A stretch of DNA of 64,000 nt from Rhodobacterales bacterium. GTDB lineage: Bacteria; Pseudomonadota; Alphaproteobacteria; Rhodobacterales; Rhodobacteraceae. Positions 17,477-27,051 of the stretch are shown here, one piece after another; within the stretch, counting starts at the first letter, position 1; the number at the start of each line of letters is the position of its first letter. Location of the stretch: the NCBI GenBank assembly GCA_002748265.1, contig PDRY01000017.1, forward strand, positions 1-64,000, given 5' to 3'. The notes beneath the pieces are model-generated. The model did not search any database and was not told the origin of the DNA. It saw only the letters and a program-made list of their open reading frames with translations. A program made the translations under genes and the position numbers.

Positions 17477-19132
17477 ATGGCCAGCTACCAATACGTTTAC
17501 CACATGGATGGTGTCTCCAAGACCTATCCCGGCGGCAAGAAGACCTTCGAGGACATCCGCCTGTCCTTCCTGCCGGGCGTGAAGATCGGCGTTGTCGGCG
17601 TCAACGGCGCCGGTAAATCGACCCTGCTGCGGATCATGGCCGGGATCGACAAGGACTTCACCGGCGAAGCTTGGGCGGCCGAGGGCGCCAAGGTCGGCTA
17701 CCTGCCGCAGGAGCCGCAGCTGGATGCCTCCAAGAGCGTGCGCGAGAACGTCATGGACGGCGTGGCCGAGAAGAAGGCCAAGCTGGACCGGTTCAACGAG
17801 CTGGCGATGAACTACTCGGACGAGACCGCCGATGAGATGGCCCAGCTTCAGGACGAGATCGACGCCAACAACCTATGGGATCTGGACAGCCAGATCGACG
17901 TCGCCATGGAGGCCCTGCGCTGCCCGCCGGACGATGCCGATGTGACCAGCCTGTCGGGCGGCGAAAAGCGCCGCGTCGCGCTGTGCAAGCTGCTGCTGGA
18001 AGCGCCCGACATGCTGCTTTTGGACGAACCGACCAACCACCTTGATGCCGAGACGATCGCCTGGCTGCAAAACCACCTGATCGACTACAAAGGCACGATC
18101 CTGGTCGTCACCCACGACCGCTATTTCCTGGACGACATCACCGGCTGGATCCTTGAACTGGATCGCGGACGGGGCATTCCCTATGAGGGCAATTATTCGA
18201 GCTGGCTGGAGCAGAAAGCCAAGCGGCTGGAGCAGGAAGCCCGCGAGGACAAGTCCAAGCAGAAAACGCTTGAGCGCGAGCTAGAGTGGATGCAGCAGGG
18301 CCAGAAGGCCCGTCAGGCCAAATCCAAGGCGCGGATCGCGGCCTATGAGGAACTGGCGAACCAGTCCGAGCGCGAGAAGCTGGGCCGTGCCCAGATCATC
18401 ATTCCCAATGGCCCGCGCTTGGGCGGCAAGGTGATCGAGGTCGAGAACCTCAAGAAAGCCATGGGCGACAAGCTCTTGATCGAAGATCTGGACTTCGCGC
18501 TGCCGCCGGGCGGGATCGTCGGTGTGATCGGCCCCAACGGCGCTGGTAAATCGACCCTGTTCAAGATGCTCACGGGCCAGGAACAGCCCGATGAGGGCAA
18601 GATCGAATTTGGCGACACCGTGCAGCTATCTTACGTGGACCAGAGCCGCGACGATCTGGATGCCGATGCGACCGTCTGGGAAGCCATCAGCGATGGCGGT
18701 GAGATCATCCAACTGGGCGATGCGCAGATGAACAGCCGCGCCTATTGCTCGGCCTTCAATTTCAAGGGCGGCGATCAGCAGAAGAAAGTCGGGCTGCTGT
18801 CCGGCGGTGAGCGCAACCGGGTCCATATGGCCCGCCTGCTGAAATCGGGCGGCAACGTGCTGCTGCTCGACGAACCGACCAACGATCTGGACGTGGAAAC
18901 GCTCCGGGCTCTGGAAGACGCCCTTGTCGATTTCGCGGGTTGCGCGGTGGTGATCTCTCACGACCGCTTCTTCCTTGACCGGATCTGCACCCACATCCTC
19001 GCCTTCGAGGGCGAGGCCCATGTCGAATGGTTCCAGGGCAATTTCGAGGACTACGAAGAGGACAAGAAGCGCCGCCTCGGCGCGGATGCTCTTGAGCCCA
19101 AGCGGGTCAAGTTCAAGAAGTTCACCCGCTGA
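17477..19132 (+). CDS. ettA: energy-dependent translational throttle protein EttA (ABC-F)
   Basis: This 551-residue soluble ABC-F protein has two ATPase domains, with Walker A motifs GVNGAGKST (near residue 41) and GPNGAGKST (near residue 352), signatures [11 protein letters not shown] and [11 protein letters not shown], and an inter-domain linker rich in lysine and glutamate. EttA binds the ribosomal E site and couples translation to the ATP level. The start ATG ([20 protein letters not shown]) matches the family; the frame is open far upstream but without homology. Confidence 0.95.
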   Translation: MASYQYVYHMDGVSKTYPGGKKTFEDIRLSFLPGVKIGVVGVNGAGKSTLLRIMAGIDKDFTGEAWAAEGAKVGYLPQEPQLDASKSVRENVMDGVAEKKAKLDRFNELAMNYSDETADEMAQLQDEIDANNLWDLDSQIDVAMEALRCPPDDADVTSLSGGEKRRVALCKLLLEAPDMLLLDEPTNHLDAETIAWLQNHLIDYKGTILVVTHDRYFLDDITGWILELDRGRGIPYEGNYSSWLEQKAKRLEQEAREDKSKQKTLERELEWMQQGQKARQAKSKARIAAYEELANQSEREKLGRAQIIIPNGPRLGGKVIEVENLKKAMGDKLLIEDLDFALPPGGIVGVIGPNGAGKSTLFKMLTGQEQPDEGKIEFGDTVQLSYVDQSRDDLDADATVWEAISDGGEIIQLGDAQMNSRAYCSAFNFKGGDQQKKVGLLSGGERNRVHMARLLKSGGNVLLLDEPTNDLDVETLRALEDALVDFAGCAVVISHDRFFLDRICTHILAFEGEAHVEWFQGNFEDYEEDKKRRLGADALEPKRVKFKKFTR

Positions 19133-19135
19133 CAT

Positions 19136-19167
19136 AAAAAGGGCGCCCTCACCGGGGCGCCCTTTTT
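19136..19167. terminator. bidirectional terminator between ettA and the M48 peptidase
   Basis: aaaaagggcgcc-ctcacc-ggggcgccctttttt-type symmetric hairpin with A-tract and T-tract on the two sides. It serves both converging genes. Confidence 0.9.
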
Positions 19168-19189
19168 GCTTATTGATCGGCCCAGCCGC

Positions 19190-20035
19190 CTACAGCATGT
19201 CGCCGTGAACGTCGTAGCCCTTGGCGTCGATATCACGCAGCGCCTTGTAGCGTTTGCTCATCACGGCATGGCCGGACAAAAGGTTTGCCGCCCGCACCGA
19301 CCACTCCCGGCGATCTTCGACGCATTGATCCAGCCAGGCATCGGCGTCCACATCCTGAGTCATCCACGGACCAATCGCGAGAAGCTTCATCGCGGGGCCG
19401 TGGTGATCGCAGACCTTATGCGCTACGCGGTCGGCAGAGTATTCCTGCGCCCGCGACGTGGTCAGCCCCAGAGGCACCAGCAGGTTGGGCAAAAACCCGA
19501 TCACCAGCCGCCACAGGGCGACATGGCCCAGCTTGTGGTGCGCCAGCTCATGGGCCAGCACGAATTCCACGATCTCGGGGGTGTCTTTCATCGCCAGCAC
19601 CGTTTCGGCATGGAGCACGACGTATTTGTGCCGCCGGTTGCACGACAGCGCATAGGCATTCACCACCCCGTTGCCGTTGGTCACGTAAAGCTTGGGGAGG
19701 CGCTTCATCTCGAGCCGCTGGCCGATATCCTCATAGAGCGCCCACAGCTCGGGAAGCTGCCGGGGTCCGACCCGGATCGCGTTCGCCTTGGCCTTGGCCG
19801 CATAGTAGAAGCGGTAGATATACAGCGCCAAGGGCAGGGCCAGGATCAGCATAATGTTGAAGGCGGTGTCGCCGATGGCTTCGGCGTCTTCGCCGAACAT
19901 CTCCTGCATCTCGCTTTCGCTGATGGTCAGGACACTGGCGGCTAGAAGGAGGGCAGCCAGCGTGACAATCCCGGAAAGCCAGATCATCGGCATTTCCCAG
20001 CGATGTCGCAGGCGGCGGAAATCAAATCCTGTCAT
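19190..20035 (-). CDS. M48-family membrane zinc metallopeptidase
   Basis: This 281-residue protein has two membrane helices (about 18-35 and 60-78), then a catalytic domain with the zinc motif HELAHHKLGH at 162-171 and the third ligand in AQEYSADRVAH. It resembles HtpX/Ste24-type proteases that degrade damaged membrane proteins, but it is shorter than HtpX and has no HtpX-like C-terminal helices. The gene downstream of the shared terminator is ettA; upstream is the PhnA-type gene, 6 bp away and probably co-transcribed. Confidence 0.88.
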   Translation of the reverse strand: MTGFDFRRLRHRWEMPMIWLSGIVTLAALLLAASVLTISESEMQEMFGEDAEAIGDTAFNIMLILALPLALYIYRFYYAAKAKANAIRVGPRQLPELWALYEDIGQRLEMKRLPKLYVTNGNGVVNAYALSCNRRHKYVVLHAETVLAMKDTPEIVEFVLAHELAHHKLGHVALWRLVIGFLPNLLVPLGLTTSRAQEYSADRVAHKVCDHHGPAMKLLAIGPWMTQDVDADAWLDQCVEDRREWSVRAANLLSGHAVMSKRYKALRDIDAKGYDVHGDML

Positions 20036-20041
20036 GGCGGC

Positions 20042-20557
20042 TTACTTTTTCTTCACATACTGGGTCAGAATCACGATCCGCTGGCCTTCGACGCGGCCTT
20101 CGATGTGCTCCGCATTGTCGGGCACCAGCGAAATTCCCCGCACCGCCGTGCCGCGCTTGGCGGTGAAGCCCGCGCCCTTCACGGGCAGGTCCTTGATCAG
20201 CACGACGGTGTCGCCCGCCGCCAGTTCCGCGCCATTGGAATCGCGATGCACAACGGCATTCTCGAGCGCCCCGGCACGTCCGGCCACGTCCGGCTCCATC
20301 ATCATGGCTTCGCGGGCCTCGGTCGCCCAGGCCTCACCAATTTCGCCCAGCTTGCGCCAGACGGCGATCTGCACGGCGGGTTCGGGGTTCCAGGCCGCGC
20401 CTTCGAGGCAGCGCCAGTGGGCCTCGGGCGCGTCGCCCCGGCAGGTTGCACAGAGCAACACCTGATCGTCGCCGGGAGGCAGGGCCACGGCTTCGAGGCT
20501 GTCGGAGCTGCCACAGAATTCGCATACGCCACCGGCGCGGGTCATCAGATCGGTCAT
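20042..20557 (-). CDS. PhnA/YjdM-type zinc-ribbon protein
   Basis: This 171-residue protein starts MTDLMTRAGGVCEFCG, chosen for the ggagacc Shine-Dalgarno upstream. An N-terminal zinc ribbon (CEFC ... CATC) precedes the PhnA domain with DSNGAELAAGDTVVLIKDL and GFTAKRGTAVRGI. The family is named from the phosphonate operon, but its function is unsettled and no phosphonate genes are nearby. The N-terminal extension makes it longer than the E. coli protein (about 110 residues). Confidence 0.85.
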   Translation of the reverse strand: MTDLMTRAGGVCEFCGSSDSLEAVALPPGDDQVLLCATCRGDAPEAHWRCLEGAAWNPEPAVQIAVWRKLGEIGEAWATEAREAMMMEPDVAGRAGALENAVVHRDSNGAELAAGDTVVLIKDLPVKGAGFTAKRGTAVRGISLVPDNAEHIEGRVEGQRIVILTQYVKKK

Positions 20558-20652
20558 TTCGGGGTCTCCTTTGAGCGAGCCATAGCCGGGGCGGAGCGCA
20601 AGGGCCAGAGCCCACTTGCCCAAGATCGCGCGCCCGCGCTAGGGCTTGCCAC

Positions 20653-22116
20653 ATGAGCCAGTATTCCCGCCGCGCCTTTCTGAGCCTCTCTGCCGCCTTC
20701 GCCGCGACCGCCGCGCAGGCCGACGCGCCCCTGTCCGCGTTGCGCCCGCTCGCCCGCCCGAACGTGCCGGTGATGCGCCCGGAAAGCCCGCCGGTGCGGG
20801 CCGGATGGGAAGATCTGGTCCAGAACGCCGGGCTGGGTGACGGCGTGGCCGTGAAGCTGGTCGATATGGCCGATGGGGCTGTGCTCTGGGAGCGTCAATC
20901 AGACGCGCCCATGATGCCGGCCAGCACGACGAAATCCGTCACCACGCTCTATGCGCTCGACAAGCTGGGGGCGGATCACCGCTTCACCACGCGGCTGATC
21001 GCGACCGGACCCGTTGTTGACGGCAAGGTGCAGGGCGATCTGGTCCTCGCGGGTGGGGGCGATCCGGTGCTGGATACTGATGCCCTGGCGGGTATCGCCT
21101 CCGATTTGGCGGCTGCCGGGGTCACGGGGATCACGGGGGGCTTCCTCGTCTGGGGCGGTGCGCTGCCCTACGAGGAAGAGATCGAGCCGACTCAGCTGGA
21201 CCATCTGGGCTACAATCCCGCCGTGTCCGGGCTGAACCTCAACTTCAACCGGGTGCATTTCGAGTGGCGCCGCAGCGGCGGAGCCTATGCCACAACCTTC
21301 GATGCGCGCAGCGCTACGCGGGTGCCGCCGGTGCGGCTTTCGACCATGCGGATCGTGGATCGGAGCTTGCCGGTCTACACTTCAGAAGGGCCGGACCGCT
21401 GGACCGTGGCGCGCGGCGCCTTGGGCGGTGGCGGCGCCCGGTGGCTGCCGGTGCGCCAGCCCGCGCTCTACGCCGGAGAGGTGTTTCAGACGCTCGCCGG
21501 GGCGGAGGGCGTGACCCTTCCCGCCCCGCGTAAGATCACCGATCTGCCCGAAGGCACCGCAATCGTCAGCCATGACAGCCCCCCGCTTGAGCAAATCGCC
21601 AAGGGCATGCTGCTCTATTCGACAAACCTCACCGCAGAGGTGCTGGGGCTGGCCGCCAGTGCTGTGGATGGGCTGCCCGCCGATATCGACGCCTCTGCGG
21701 CGCGGATGAATGCCTGGATCAAGACGCGGTTCGGGGTGGAGACGGGCTTTAAGGACCATTCCGGCCTGAGCGACGAGAACCGCGTCTCGGCTGCGCAGAT
21801 GGTCGCGATGCTGACCAATGCGCCGGAGCGGCTGAGGCCCCTGCTCAAGAAGATCGCGATTCGCGAGGCGGGTGGGCTGTATCCCGGTCACGTCGCGGCC
21901 AAGACGGGCACGCTGAACTTCGTGAGTACGCTTGCGGGCTATGTGACCACCAGCTCCGGGCGCGAGCTGGGTTTTGCGATCATGACCGCAGATGAACCCG
22001 CGCGGGAACGCGGCAAAGCCAGCGGGGATGAACAGCCCGCTGGCAGCATCTCTTGGAACAGCCGCGCAAAGGTCTTTCAGGATGAATTGCTGCGCCGCTG
22101 GTCCCTGATGGCTTGA
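20653..22116 (+). CDS. dacB: D-alanyl-D-alanine carboxypeptidase/endopeptidase (PBP4, S13)
   Basis: This 487-residue periplasmic enzyme trims peptidoglycan. The N-terminus SRRAFLSL is a twin-arginine (Tat) signal, unusual for PBP4, with likely cleavage near residue 22. The catalytic S91-T-T-K94, the S-T-N triad near 322, and K-T-G near 417 are all present. The S13-type insertion domain lies between the first two motifs. It is divergent from the PhnA-type gene. Confidence 0.93.
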   Translation: MSQYSRRAFLSLSAAFAATAAQADAPLSALRPLARPNVPVMRPESPPVRAGWEDLVQNAGLGDGVAVKLVDMADGAVLWERQSDAPMMPASTTKSVTTLYALDKLGADHRFTTRLIATGPVVDGKVQGDLVLAGGGDPVLDTDALAGIASDLAAAGVTGITGGFLVWGGALPYEEEIEPTQLDHLGYNPAVSGLNLNFNRVHFEWRRSGGAYATTFDARSATRVPPVRLSTMRIVDRSLPVYTSEGPDRWTVARGALGGGGARWLPVRQPALYAGEVFQTLAGAEGVTLPAPRKITDLPEGTAIVSHDSPPLEQIAKGMLLYSTNLTAEVLGLAASAVDGLPADIDASAARMNAWIKTRFGVETGFKDHSGLSDENRVSAAQMVAMLTNAPERLRPLLKKIAIREAGGLYPGHVAAKTGTLNFVSTLAGYVTTSSGRELGFAIMTADEPARERGKASGDEQPAGSISWNSRAKVFQDELLRRWSLMA

Positions 22117-22359
22117 TTACTTACCCGCTTCCAGAGCGTCGAGCCGCGCCTTGAGCGCCTCATTTTCCTCGCGAGCCTTCTGAGCCATGGCACGCACGGC
22201 GTCGAATTCCTCGCGGGTGACAAAATCGCGGTCGGCCAACCAGCGGTCCATGAGGCTCTTCATGGCGGTTTCGGCTTCGTCGCGAGCGCCCTTGGCCACG
22301 CCCATGGCGTTGGTCATCAGGTGGCTCATATCGTCAAAGAAACGGTTGCGGGTTTGCAT
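22117..22359 (-). CDS. ubiK: ubiquinone biosynthesis accessory factor UbiK
   Basis: This 80-residue protein (formerly YqiC/BMFP) has an amphipathic N-terminal helix (NRFFDDMSHLMTNAMG) and a C-terminal coiled coil (TREEFDAVRAMAQKAREEN then LKARLDALE), which trimerises. UbiK binds UbiJ and lipids to help the soluble ubiquinone-synthesis complex. A GGAG lies 7 bp before the ATG. Its stop codon abuts that of dacB, with no gap. Confidence 0.9.
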   Translation of the reverse strand: MQTRNRFFDDMSHLMTNAMGVAKGARDEAETAMKSLMDRWLADRDFVTREEFDAVRAMAQKAREENEALKARLDALEAGK

Positions 22360-22482
22360 GTCATTCTCCGGTGATCTGGGTGGGCCATCTCTGCGCCCGG
22401 CTTGCCCCCTATATGGGCGCGTGGCCGCTCAGGGACAAGGCACGCCCGTTGACAGGGGCGCGGCCCGATAGCAAGAGGCCCC

Positions 22483-23334
22483 ATGCAGTTTCCAAATATC
22501 TCGCCTGAAATCTTCTCCATCACGCTTTTCGGCTTCAGCTTCGCGCTCCGCTGGTATGCGATGGCTTATATCGTCGGCATATTGATCGGCTGGCGGATCG
22601 TGGTGGCGGCCGTGCGGCGGCCCCGGCTCCATGGCGGCACCGCGCCGATGACCGAAGCGCAGGTCGAAGACCTCCTCACATGGATCATCGTCGGTGTCAT
22701 CGTCGGAGGGCGTCTGGGCTATGTGCTGTTCTACCAGCCGGGCTATTACAGTCAGCACCCGCTTGAGGCGCTCAGGATCTGGCAGGGCGGCATGGCGTTC
22801 CATGGTGGGCTCTTGGGGGTGATGCTGGCCGTGTGGCTCTGCGCGCGCAAATACGGCGCAAAACTGGGGCAGGTGGCGGATCTTCTGGCTATTTCGGTGC
22901 CGCCAGCGCTGCTGCTGGGCCGGGTCGCCAATTTCATCAACGCAGAGCTGTGGGGCCGACAGACCGACGCCCCCTGGGGGATCGTCTTTCCCGGCGACGC
23001 GGCGCTTTGCGCGGGGATGCCCTGTGCGCGTCACCCCAGCCAGCTCTACGAGGCCGGTCTGGAGGGCCTTCTGTTGGGCGCGCTTCTGCTGTGGCTGGCC
23101 TTTGGGCGCGGTTGGCTGCAACGGCCGTGGCGGCTGACCGGTGTGTTTTTCGCAGGCTACGGCATCGCGCGTTTCATCGTTGAGTTCTTTCGCCAGCCTG
23201 ATGCCCAGTTCCAATCGCCGGGGAACCCGCTGGGACTGGCTTTCCATGTGAATGGCTACGGGCTGACCATGGGGCAGACCCTGTCTCTGCCGATGATCGC
23301 CCTGGGGCTGTGGCTGATCCTGCGCCGCCGATGA
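22483..23334 (+). CDS. lgt: prolipoprotein diacylglyceryl transferase
   Basis: This 283-residue inner-membrane enzyme transfers diacylglycerol from phosphatidylglycerol to the lipobox cysteine of prolipoproteins. It has [11 protein letters not shown] with the essential histidine region, [14 protein letters not shown] (the Lgt signature), and [13 protein letters not shown]. It has about seven membrane helices. It overlaps the next gene by ATGA and probably forms an operon with it and pgeF. Confidence 0.96.
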   Translation: MQFPNISPEIFSITLFGFSFALRWYAMAYIVGILIGWRIVVAAVRRPRLHGGTAPMTEAQVEDLLTWIIVGVIVGGRLGYVLFYQPGYYSQHPLEALRIWQGGMAFHGGLLGVMLAVWLCARKYGAKLGQVADLLAISVPPALLLGRVANFINAELWGRQTDAPWGIVFPGDAALCAGMPCARHPSQLYEAGLEGLLLGALLLWLAFGRGWLQRPWRLTGVFFAGYGIARFIVEFFRQPDAQFQSPGNPLGLAFHVNGYGLTMGQTLSLPMIALGLWLILRRR

Positions 23335-24383
23335 CCCAGCTGCACGACATCCTGGTCCGCCGGATCGCCCGAACGGGGCCGATGACGATTGCGGAGTATA
23401 TGGCGGAGGCGCTCCTGCATCCGCAGCACGGCTATTACACCACACGCGATCCTTTGGGCGCGGATGGAGATTTCACCACCGCGCCTGAGATCAGCCAGAT
23501 GTTCGGGGAGCTTCTGGGGCTCGCGATCGCGCAGAGCTGGATGGATCAGGGACGCCCGCCGTGCATCCTGGCCGAGCTGGGTCCGGGCCGGGGGAGCCTC
23601 ATGGCCGACGCCCTGCGCGCCACGGCATCGGTGCCGAGCTTTCACGCGGCGATCTCGCTGCATCTGATCGAGGCGTCTCCCGCGCTGCGCAAGGTGCAGG
23701 CCGAGCGGCTGCCGGGCGCCACGTTCCACGATCACCTGTCGGAGCTGCCCGAGGGCCCGCTGTTCCTGATCGCCAACGAATTCTTTGATGCGCTCCCCGT
23801 GCGCCAGGCCATCCGCGATGGCGGCGGCTGGCGTGAACGTGTGGTCGGCGCGCAGGACGGTGCCTTGCATTTCGGCCTGACCGAAGCCGCCCCCCTGACC
23901 GTGCTGGATCCCCGCACCGACACGCCCGAGGGCGAGATGGTCGAATGGCATCCCGCGCTGCCCGCCTTCTCCGAAGAGATCGGGCGCCGGATCGCGGCCC
24001 ATGGCGGCGCGGCCTTGATCGTGGACTACGGTCATTGGGGCGGCACGGGCGATACGTTTCAGGCGGTGCAAGGGCATCATAAGGTCGATCCTCTGGCGGA
24101 TCCCGGTGCTGCGGACCTCACCGCCCATGTCGATTTCCGCGCGATTGCGCAGGCTGCCACGCCTGCAAAGGCCTCCGCCATGACCGATCAGGGCGTTTTT
24201 CTGGAGCGGCTGGGCATCACGCCTCGTGCGCAAAATCTTGCTCAGCGGCTGCAGGGCGCGGCCCTGGCCCAGCATGTTGCCGCGCACCGCCGCTTGACCC
24301 ATCCCGAAGAGATGGGCACGCTCTTCAAGGTGCTGGGCCTTGTGCCGCCCGGTGCGCCGCTGCCCCCAGGGCTGGATAGCTGA
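23331..24383 (+). CDS. MidA/NDUFAF7-family SAM-dependent methyltransferase
   Basis: The ATG at 23331 overlaps the lgt stop; an in-frame GTG at 23310 is less likely. The 350-residue product has the family features [45 protein letters not shown] (SAM motif I) and [13 protein letters not shown]. The mitochondrial orthologue dimethylates an arginine of the complex I subunit NDUFS2, and the bacterial target is presumably NuoD, by inference. Confidence 0.92.
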   Translation: MTQLHDILVRRIARTGPMTIAEYMAEALLHPQHGYYTTRDPLGADGDFTTAPEISQMFGELLGLAIAQSWMDQGRPPCILAELGPGRGSLMADALRATASVPSFHAAISLHLIEASPALRKVQAERLPGATFHDHLSELPEGPLFLIANEFFDALPVRQAIRDGGGWRERVVGAQDGALHFGLTEAAPLTVLDPRTDTPEGEMVEWHPALPAFSEEIGRRIAAHGGAALIVDYGHWGGTGDTFQAVQGHHKVDPLADPGAADLTAHVDFRAIAQAATPAKASAMTDQGVFLERLGITPRAQNLAQRLQGAALAQHVAAHRRLTHPEEMGTLFKVLGLVPPGAPLPPGLDS

Positions 24384-24392
24384 TCGCTTACC

Positions 24393-25145
24393 ATGACACT
24401 TGATATTATCACTGCGCCCTCGCTGGCTCCTTTGCGTCACGGGTTCTTTTCCCGGAAGGGTGGCGCGTCTTCGGGCGTATTTGCCGGTCTGAATTGCGGG
24501 CGTGGCTCGTCCGATCAGACCGAGGCCGTGCGGCTCAACCGCACGCGGGCGGCGCAGGCTCTGGACGTGGCGCCCGAGCGGTTGATCGGGATGCATCAGA
24601 TCCATTCCGCCCGCGTCGTAGAGATCAAGAGCCCCGAGGATGCCGACCAGGATGCCGATGGCATGGTGACGAACCGCCCCGGTCTCGCGCTTGCGGTGCT
24701 GACGGCGGATTGCCAGCCGGTGCTGTTGGCGGATCATGACGCGCGGGTGATCGGTGCGGTTCATGCGGGGTGGCGCGGCGCGGCTGCGGGCATCTTGCAG
24801 GAAACCGTCTCTCAGATGGAGCGCCTCGGCGCACGGGCGGAGCGGATCAAAGCTGTGATTGGCCCGACCATCGGGCAGCCCGCCTATGAGGTGGGCGCGG
24901 ATTTTCGCGACGCGGTTCTGGGCGCCGATCCCGAGGCGGAGCCCTTCTTTTCCGATGCGTTCGGGGCGAAGCCGCATTTCGATCTGCCGGGCTACGGCGT
25001 CGCCTGCCTCGCGCGCGCCGGAGTGCACGCAGTCTGGACTGGGGATTGCACCTATTCGGACCCGGATCGGTTCTATTCCTTCCGGCGGACCACTCATCGG
25101 GGCGAAGCCGATTATGGCCGCCTGCTTTCGGCCATCGTTCTTTAA
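24393..25145 (+). CDS. pgeF: peptidoglycan editing factor PgeF (laccase domain, YfiH)
   Basis: This 250-residue protein has the family motifs HGFFSRKGGASSGVF, LNCGRGS, MHQIHSARV, LTADCQPVLL (metal-binding D-C region) and AVHAGWRGAAAGI. PgeF removes mis-incorporated serine-containing muropeptide precursors; earlier it was called a polyphenol oxidase. It begins 9 bp after the methyltransferase gene, without a clear Shine-Dalgarno, so coupling is likely. Confidence 0.93.
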   Translation: MTLDIITAPSLAPLRHGFFSRKGGASSGVFAGLNCGRGSSDQTEAVRLNRTRAAQALDVAPERLIGMHQIHSARVVEIKSPEDADQDADGMVTNRPGLALAVLTADCQPVLLADHDARVIGAVHAGWRGAAAGILQETVSQMERLGARAERIKAVIGPTIGQPAYEVGADFRDAVLGADPEAEPFFSDAFGAKPHFDLPGYGVACLARAGVHAVWTGDCTYSDPDRFYSFRRTTHRGEADYGRLLSAIVL

Positions 25146-25262
25146 CCTTGCTCTTACCTTGATCTGCCAAGCGCGCGCCCAAGTCCTGCCCCAAATCGGG
25201 GCGAGGATTGGAAACAACCGGGGCCAACCCGGCACATTGAGCAGAACGGAGCAACGAGTGCC

Positions 25263-25436
25263 ATGAAGATCAAGACCCGCTGGATTGAGCAGACTCAGGC
25301 CGAAGCCAAAGCATGCCGTCACCAGATGCCTTGGGAGCGCGGCACGCGCCGCCAGATGTTCATCGCCCGCCGCGCCGCCCGCGCTCGCGCCCGGACCCAA
25401 GCGGTCATGCTGCGCTCTCTGGCCGAGACGATCTGA
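25263..25436 (+). CDS. 57-residue basic conserved-type small protein
   Basis: A plausible small gene begins at the ATG at 25263 and ends with TGA at 25434-25436. The product starts MKIKTRWIEQTQAEAKAC and continues PWERGTRRQMFIARRAARAR; it is very basic and probably mostly helical. From memory, short proteins of the pattern K-T-R-W...PWxRG.RR..fIARR are widespread in Rhodobacterales, but no function is known to me. GGAG lies 12-15 bp upstream, a little far. The 82 bp after it contain only a weak hairpin. Confidence 0.65.
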   Translation: MKIKTRWIEQTQAEAKACRHQMPWERGTRRQMFIARRAARARARTQAVMLRSLAETI

Positions 25437-25518
25437 GCCGGATCAGGCGGCTGGACGCCCCCCGATGTCGGCGCCGCCGAAGGCCCCACCTTCGCCGATC
25501 TGGTCGTCGTGACGGCCG

Positions 25519-25962
25519 CTAGAACGGAGGAGGTCGCATCCTCACAGGGCTGGATTTGACCACCGATGTGCTGGTGGTGGCCATCCGCCCGAAGGTCTCA
25601 AGCAGCGGATCCAATTCGCCGATGCTTTTCAGGACAATGCGCGCCACGAAACCGTCGTCGCCCGTGACTTTGTCGCATTGAACGATTCTGTCGGTCTCCT
25701 GGATCTGCCGCTCCAGAGCGTGCCGTTTTCCTGGCAGCGGGCGAAATCTCACGATGGCCTCAAGGCTGTATCCAAGCGCCGCCGTTGAGAGCTCTACAGC
25801 GAAGCCCTGAATGATCCCGATATCCTGAAGACGTTGCACGCGGTCTCTGATCGTCGGAGAAGAAACACCCGCTTCGCTTGCGAGGTCCGTCCAGCTCATG
25901 CGGGCGTCACGGCTCAGGCAGGCCAAGATCGTGCGATCAAGTTGATCCAGCTCTTTTCTCAT
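25519..25962 (-). CDS. Lrp/AsnC-family transcriptional regulator, LysE partner
   Basis: This 147-residue protein has an N-terminal winged HTH (LASEAGVSSPTIRDRVQRL at about 27-45) and a C-terminal RAM/AsnC effector domain with VTGDDGFVARIVLKS. It is divergent from a LysE-type exporter gene with a 128-bp shared region, the usual arrangement of an amino-acid-responsive activator and its exporter. The ligand is unknown. Confidence 0.9.
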   Translation of the reverse strand: MRKELDQLDRTILACLSRDARMSWTDLASEAGVSSPTIRDRVQRLQDIGIIQGFAVELSTAALGYSLEAIVRFRPLPGKRHALERQIQETDRIVQCDKVTGDDGFVARIVLKSIGELDPLLETFGRMATTSTSVVKSSPVRMRPPPF

Positions 25963-26090
25963 TTAAGCTCATATCCTCTAAATCCATCATAATCGGAAAT
26001 GAAAGCGGCCACTTGCCTCCTATGATGAATGTATTTCTTGGAATTCCATACATATTTTTCCATTGATGGCATGCATCTGTAGGAGAAAGC

Positions 26091-26711
26091 ATGGAGTGGG
26101 CAGTCTGGCTATCCTTCGCCACCGTTTCGGCCGTTAACATCGTCACGCCCGGTCCTGCGAACCTGAATACCGTACGGCGTGCCATGCAGTTGGGAGGATG
26201 GCGGGTCGCGCCAACGATCCTTGGCAACGCGCTTGGCCTCGCCGTCGGCGGTGTTTTTTGTGCAGCCGGTATCAGCTCGTTTGTGGTGGCGTCCGGTTTT
26301 CTGTGGCTGTTCTTTCAGGGGGCTGGCGTCGCGTATCTGGCGTGGCTTGGCGTCAAGCTGTTGACCAGAAGGGAAAAGCTGTCATTTGGCGAAGCGGTCG
26401 ATGACACCATCGGCGCGGGCCCGCTGTTTTCCGAGGCGTTCCTGCTTGCCGTAACCAACCCCAAGGCGCTGCTTTTCTTCATGGCCCTGTTCCCCCAGGT
26501 TCTGGATGCAGAGCGGGATCTTGCATTTCAGGCGGGCATTCTGATCACGACCTTTTGCGGGCTGTCGATTGTGTCGCTGAGCACCTATTCGACGCTGGCA
26601 AATCTGTTCAGAGCCCAGTTTATGACGCAGGCCATCTATGACAGATTTCGGCAGATCTCAGGCGTCATCCTTATCGGGTTTGCAATCAAGTTGCTTGTCC
26701 AACTCGGATAG
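26091..26711 (+). CDS. LysE/RhtB-family amino acid exporter
   Basis: This 206-residue protein has six predicted helices and the family N-terminus ATVSAVNIVTPGPANLNTV with the conserved PGP. The segment LLAVTNPKALLFFMALFPQ is the LysE signature around helix 4. It exports amino acids or related compounds out of the cytoplasm, substrate unknown. Shine-Dalgarno ggagaaag lies upstream. It is likely activated by the divergent Lrp-type regulator. Confidence 0.92.
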   Translation: MEWAVWLSFATVSAVNIVTPGPANLNTVRRAMQLGGWRVAPTILGNALGLAVGGVFCAAGISSFVVASGFLWLFFQGAGVAYLAWLGVKLLTRREKLSFGEAVDDTIGAGPLFSEAFLLAVTNPKALLFFMALFPQVLDAERDLAFQAGILITTFCGLSIVSLSTYSTLANLFRAQFMTQAIYDRFRQISGVILIGFAIKLLVQLG

Positions 26712-26984
26712 CGCGTTGGTTTGGGAAAACCCGCTGCGGACCGTCCGATTCGGGCGCACGTCCTGGCAACCGAAGCCTTCCTGCCGTATTTCCGCCTCAT
26801 TTCAGGGGGATTGAGCGCGCCATATGTGACAATCCGGTCGCAAGCTGGGGCATTGTCCGAGTATCTCCCGGCAAATGCGATCAGACTTTGACAAGGGGCG
26901 TCCATTTCCGCCACATTTGGCTCATGGATGACGCGGCGAATGCTGCTCTCCTCCGCCCTCATGGGGATGGATCGCTTGAAAACC
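26712..26984. other. intergenic stretch, no gene seen
   Basis: Between the lysE-type gene and the next Lrp gene there are about 340 bp. Short frames exist on both strands but lack start signals or recognisable homology. Only the hairpin at 26985-27031 stands out. It may hold the eroded remains of a gene. Confidence 0.4.
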
Positions 26985-27031
26985 GGGTGACCCGCGCGCC
27001 ACTTGCCTCACGGCGCAGATGCGGGTCGCCC
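26985..27031. terminator. hairpin downstream of the second Lrp gene
   Basis: gggtgacccgc pairs with gcgggtcgccc across a 25-nt loop that itself contains a gcgcc/ggcgc pairing. On the plus strand gtttctctttt follows; on the minus strand ggtttt follows. It can end the minus-strand Lrp transcript at 27052. Confidence 0.6.
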
Positions 27032-27051
27032 GTTTCTCTTTTCAGGGGGGC

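Noticed and set aside
23256-25400. A 714-codon minus-strand open frame across lgt, midA and pgeF
   Set aside because: Antisense shadow of three well-recognised genes.
26636-26962. Minus-strand frame of 108 codons after the lysE-type gene
   Set aside because: It overlaps the end of lysE, has no start signal or recognisable domain, and its codon pattern is irregular.
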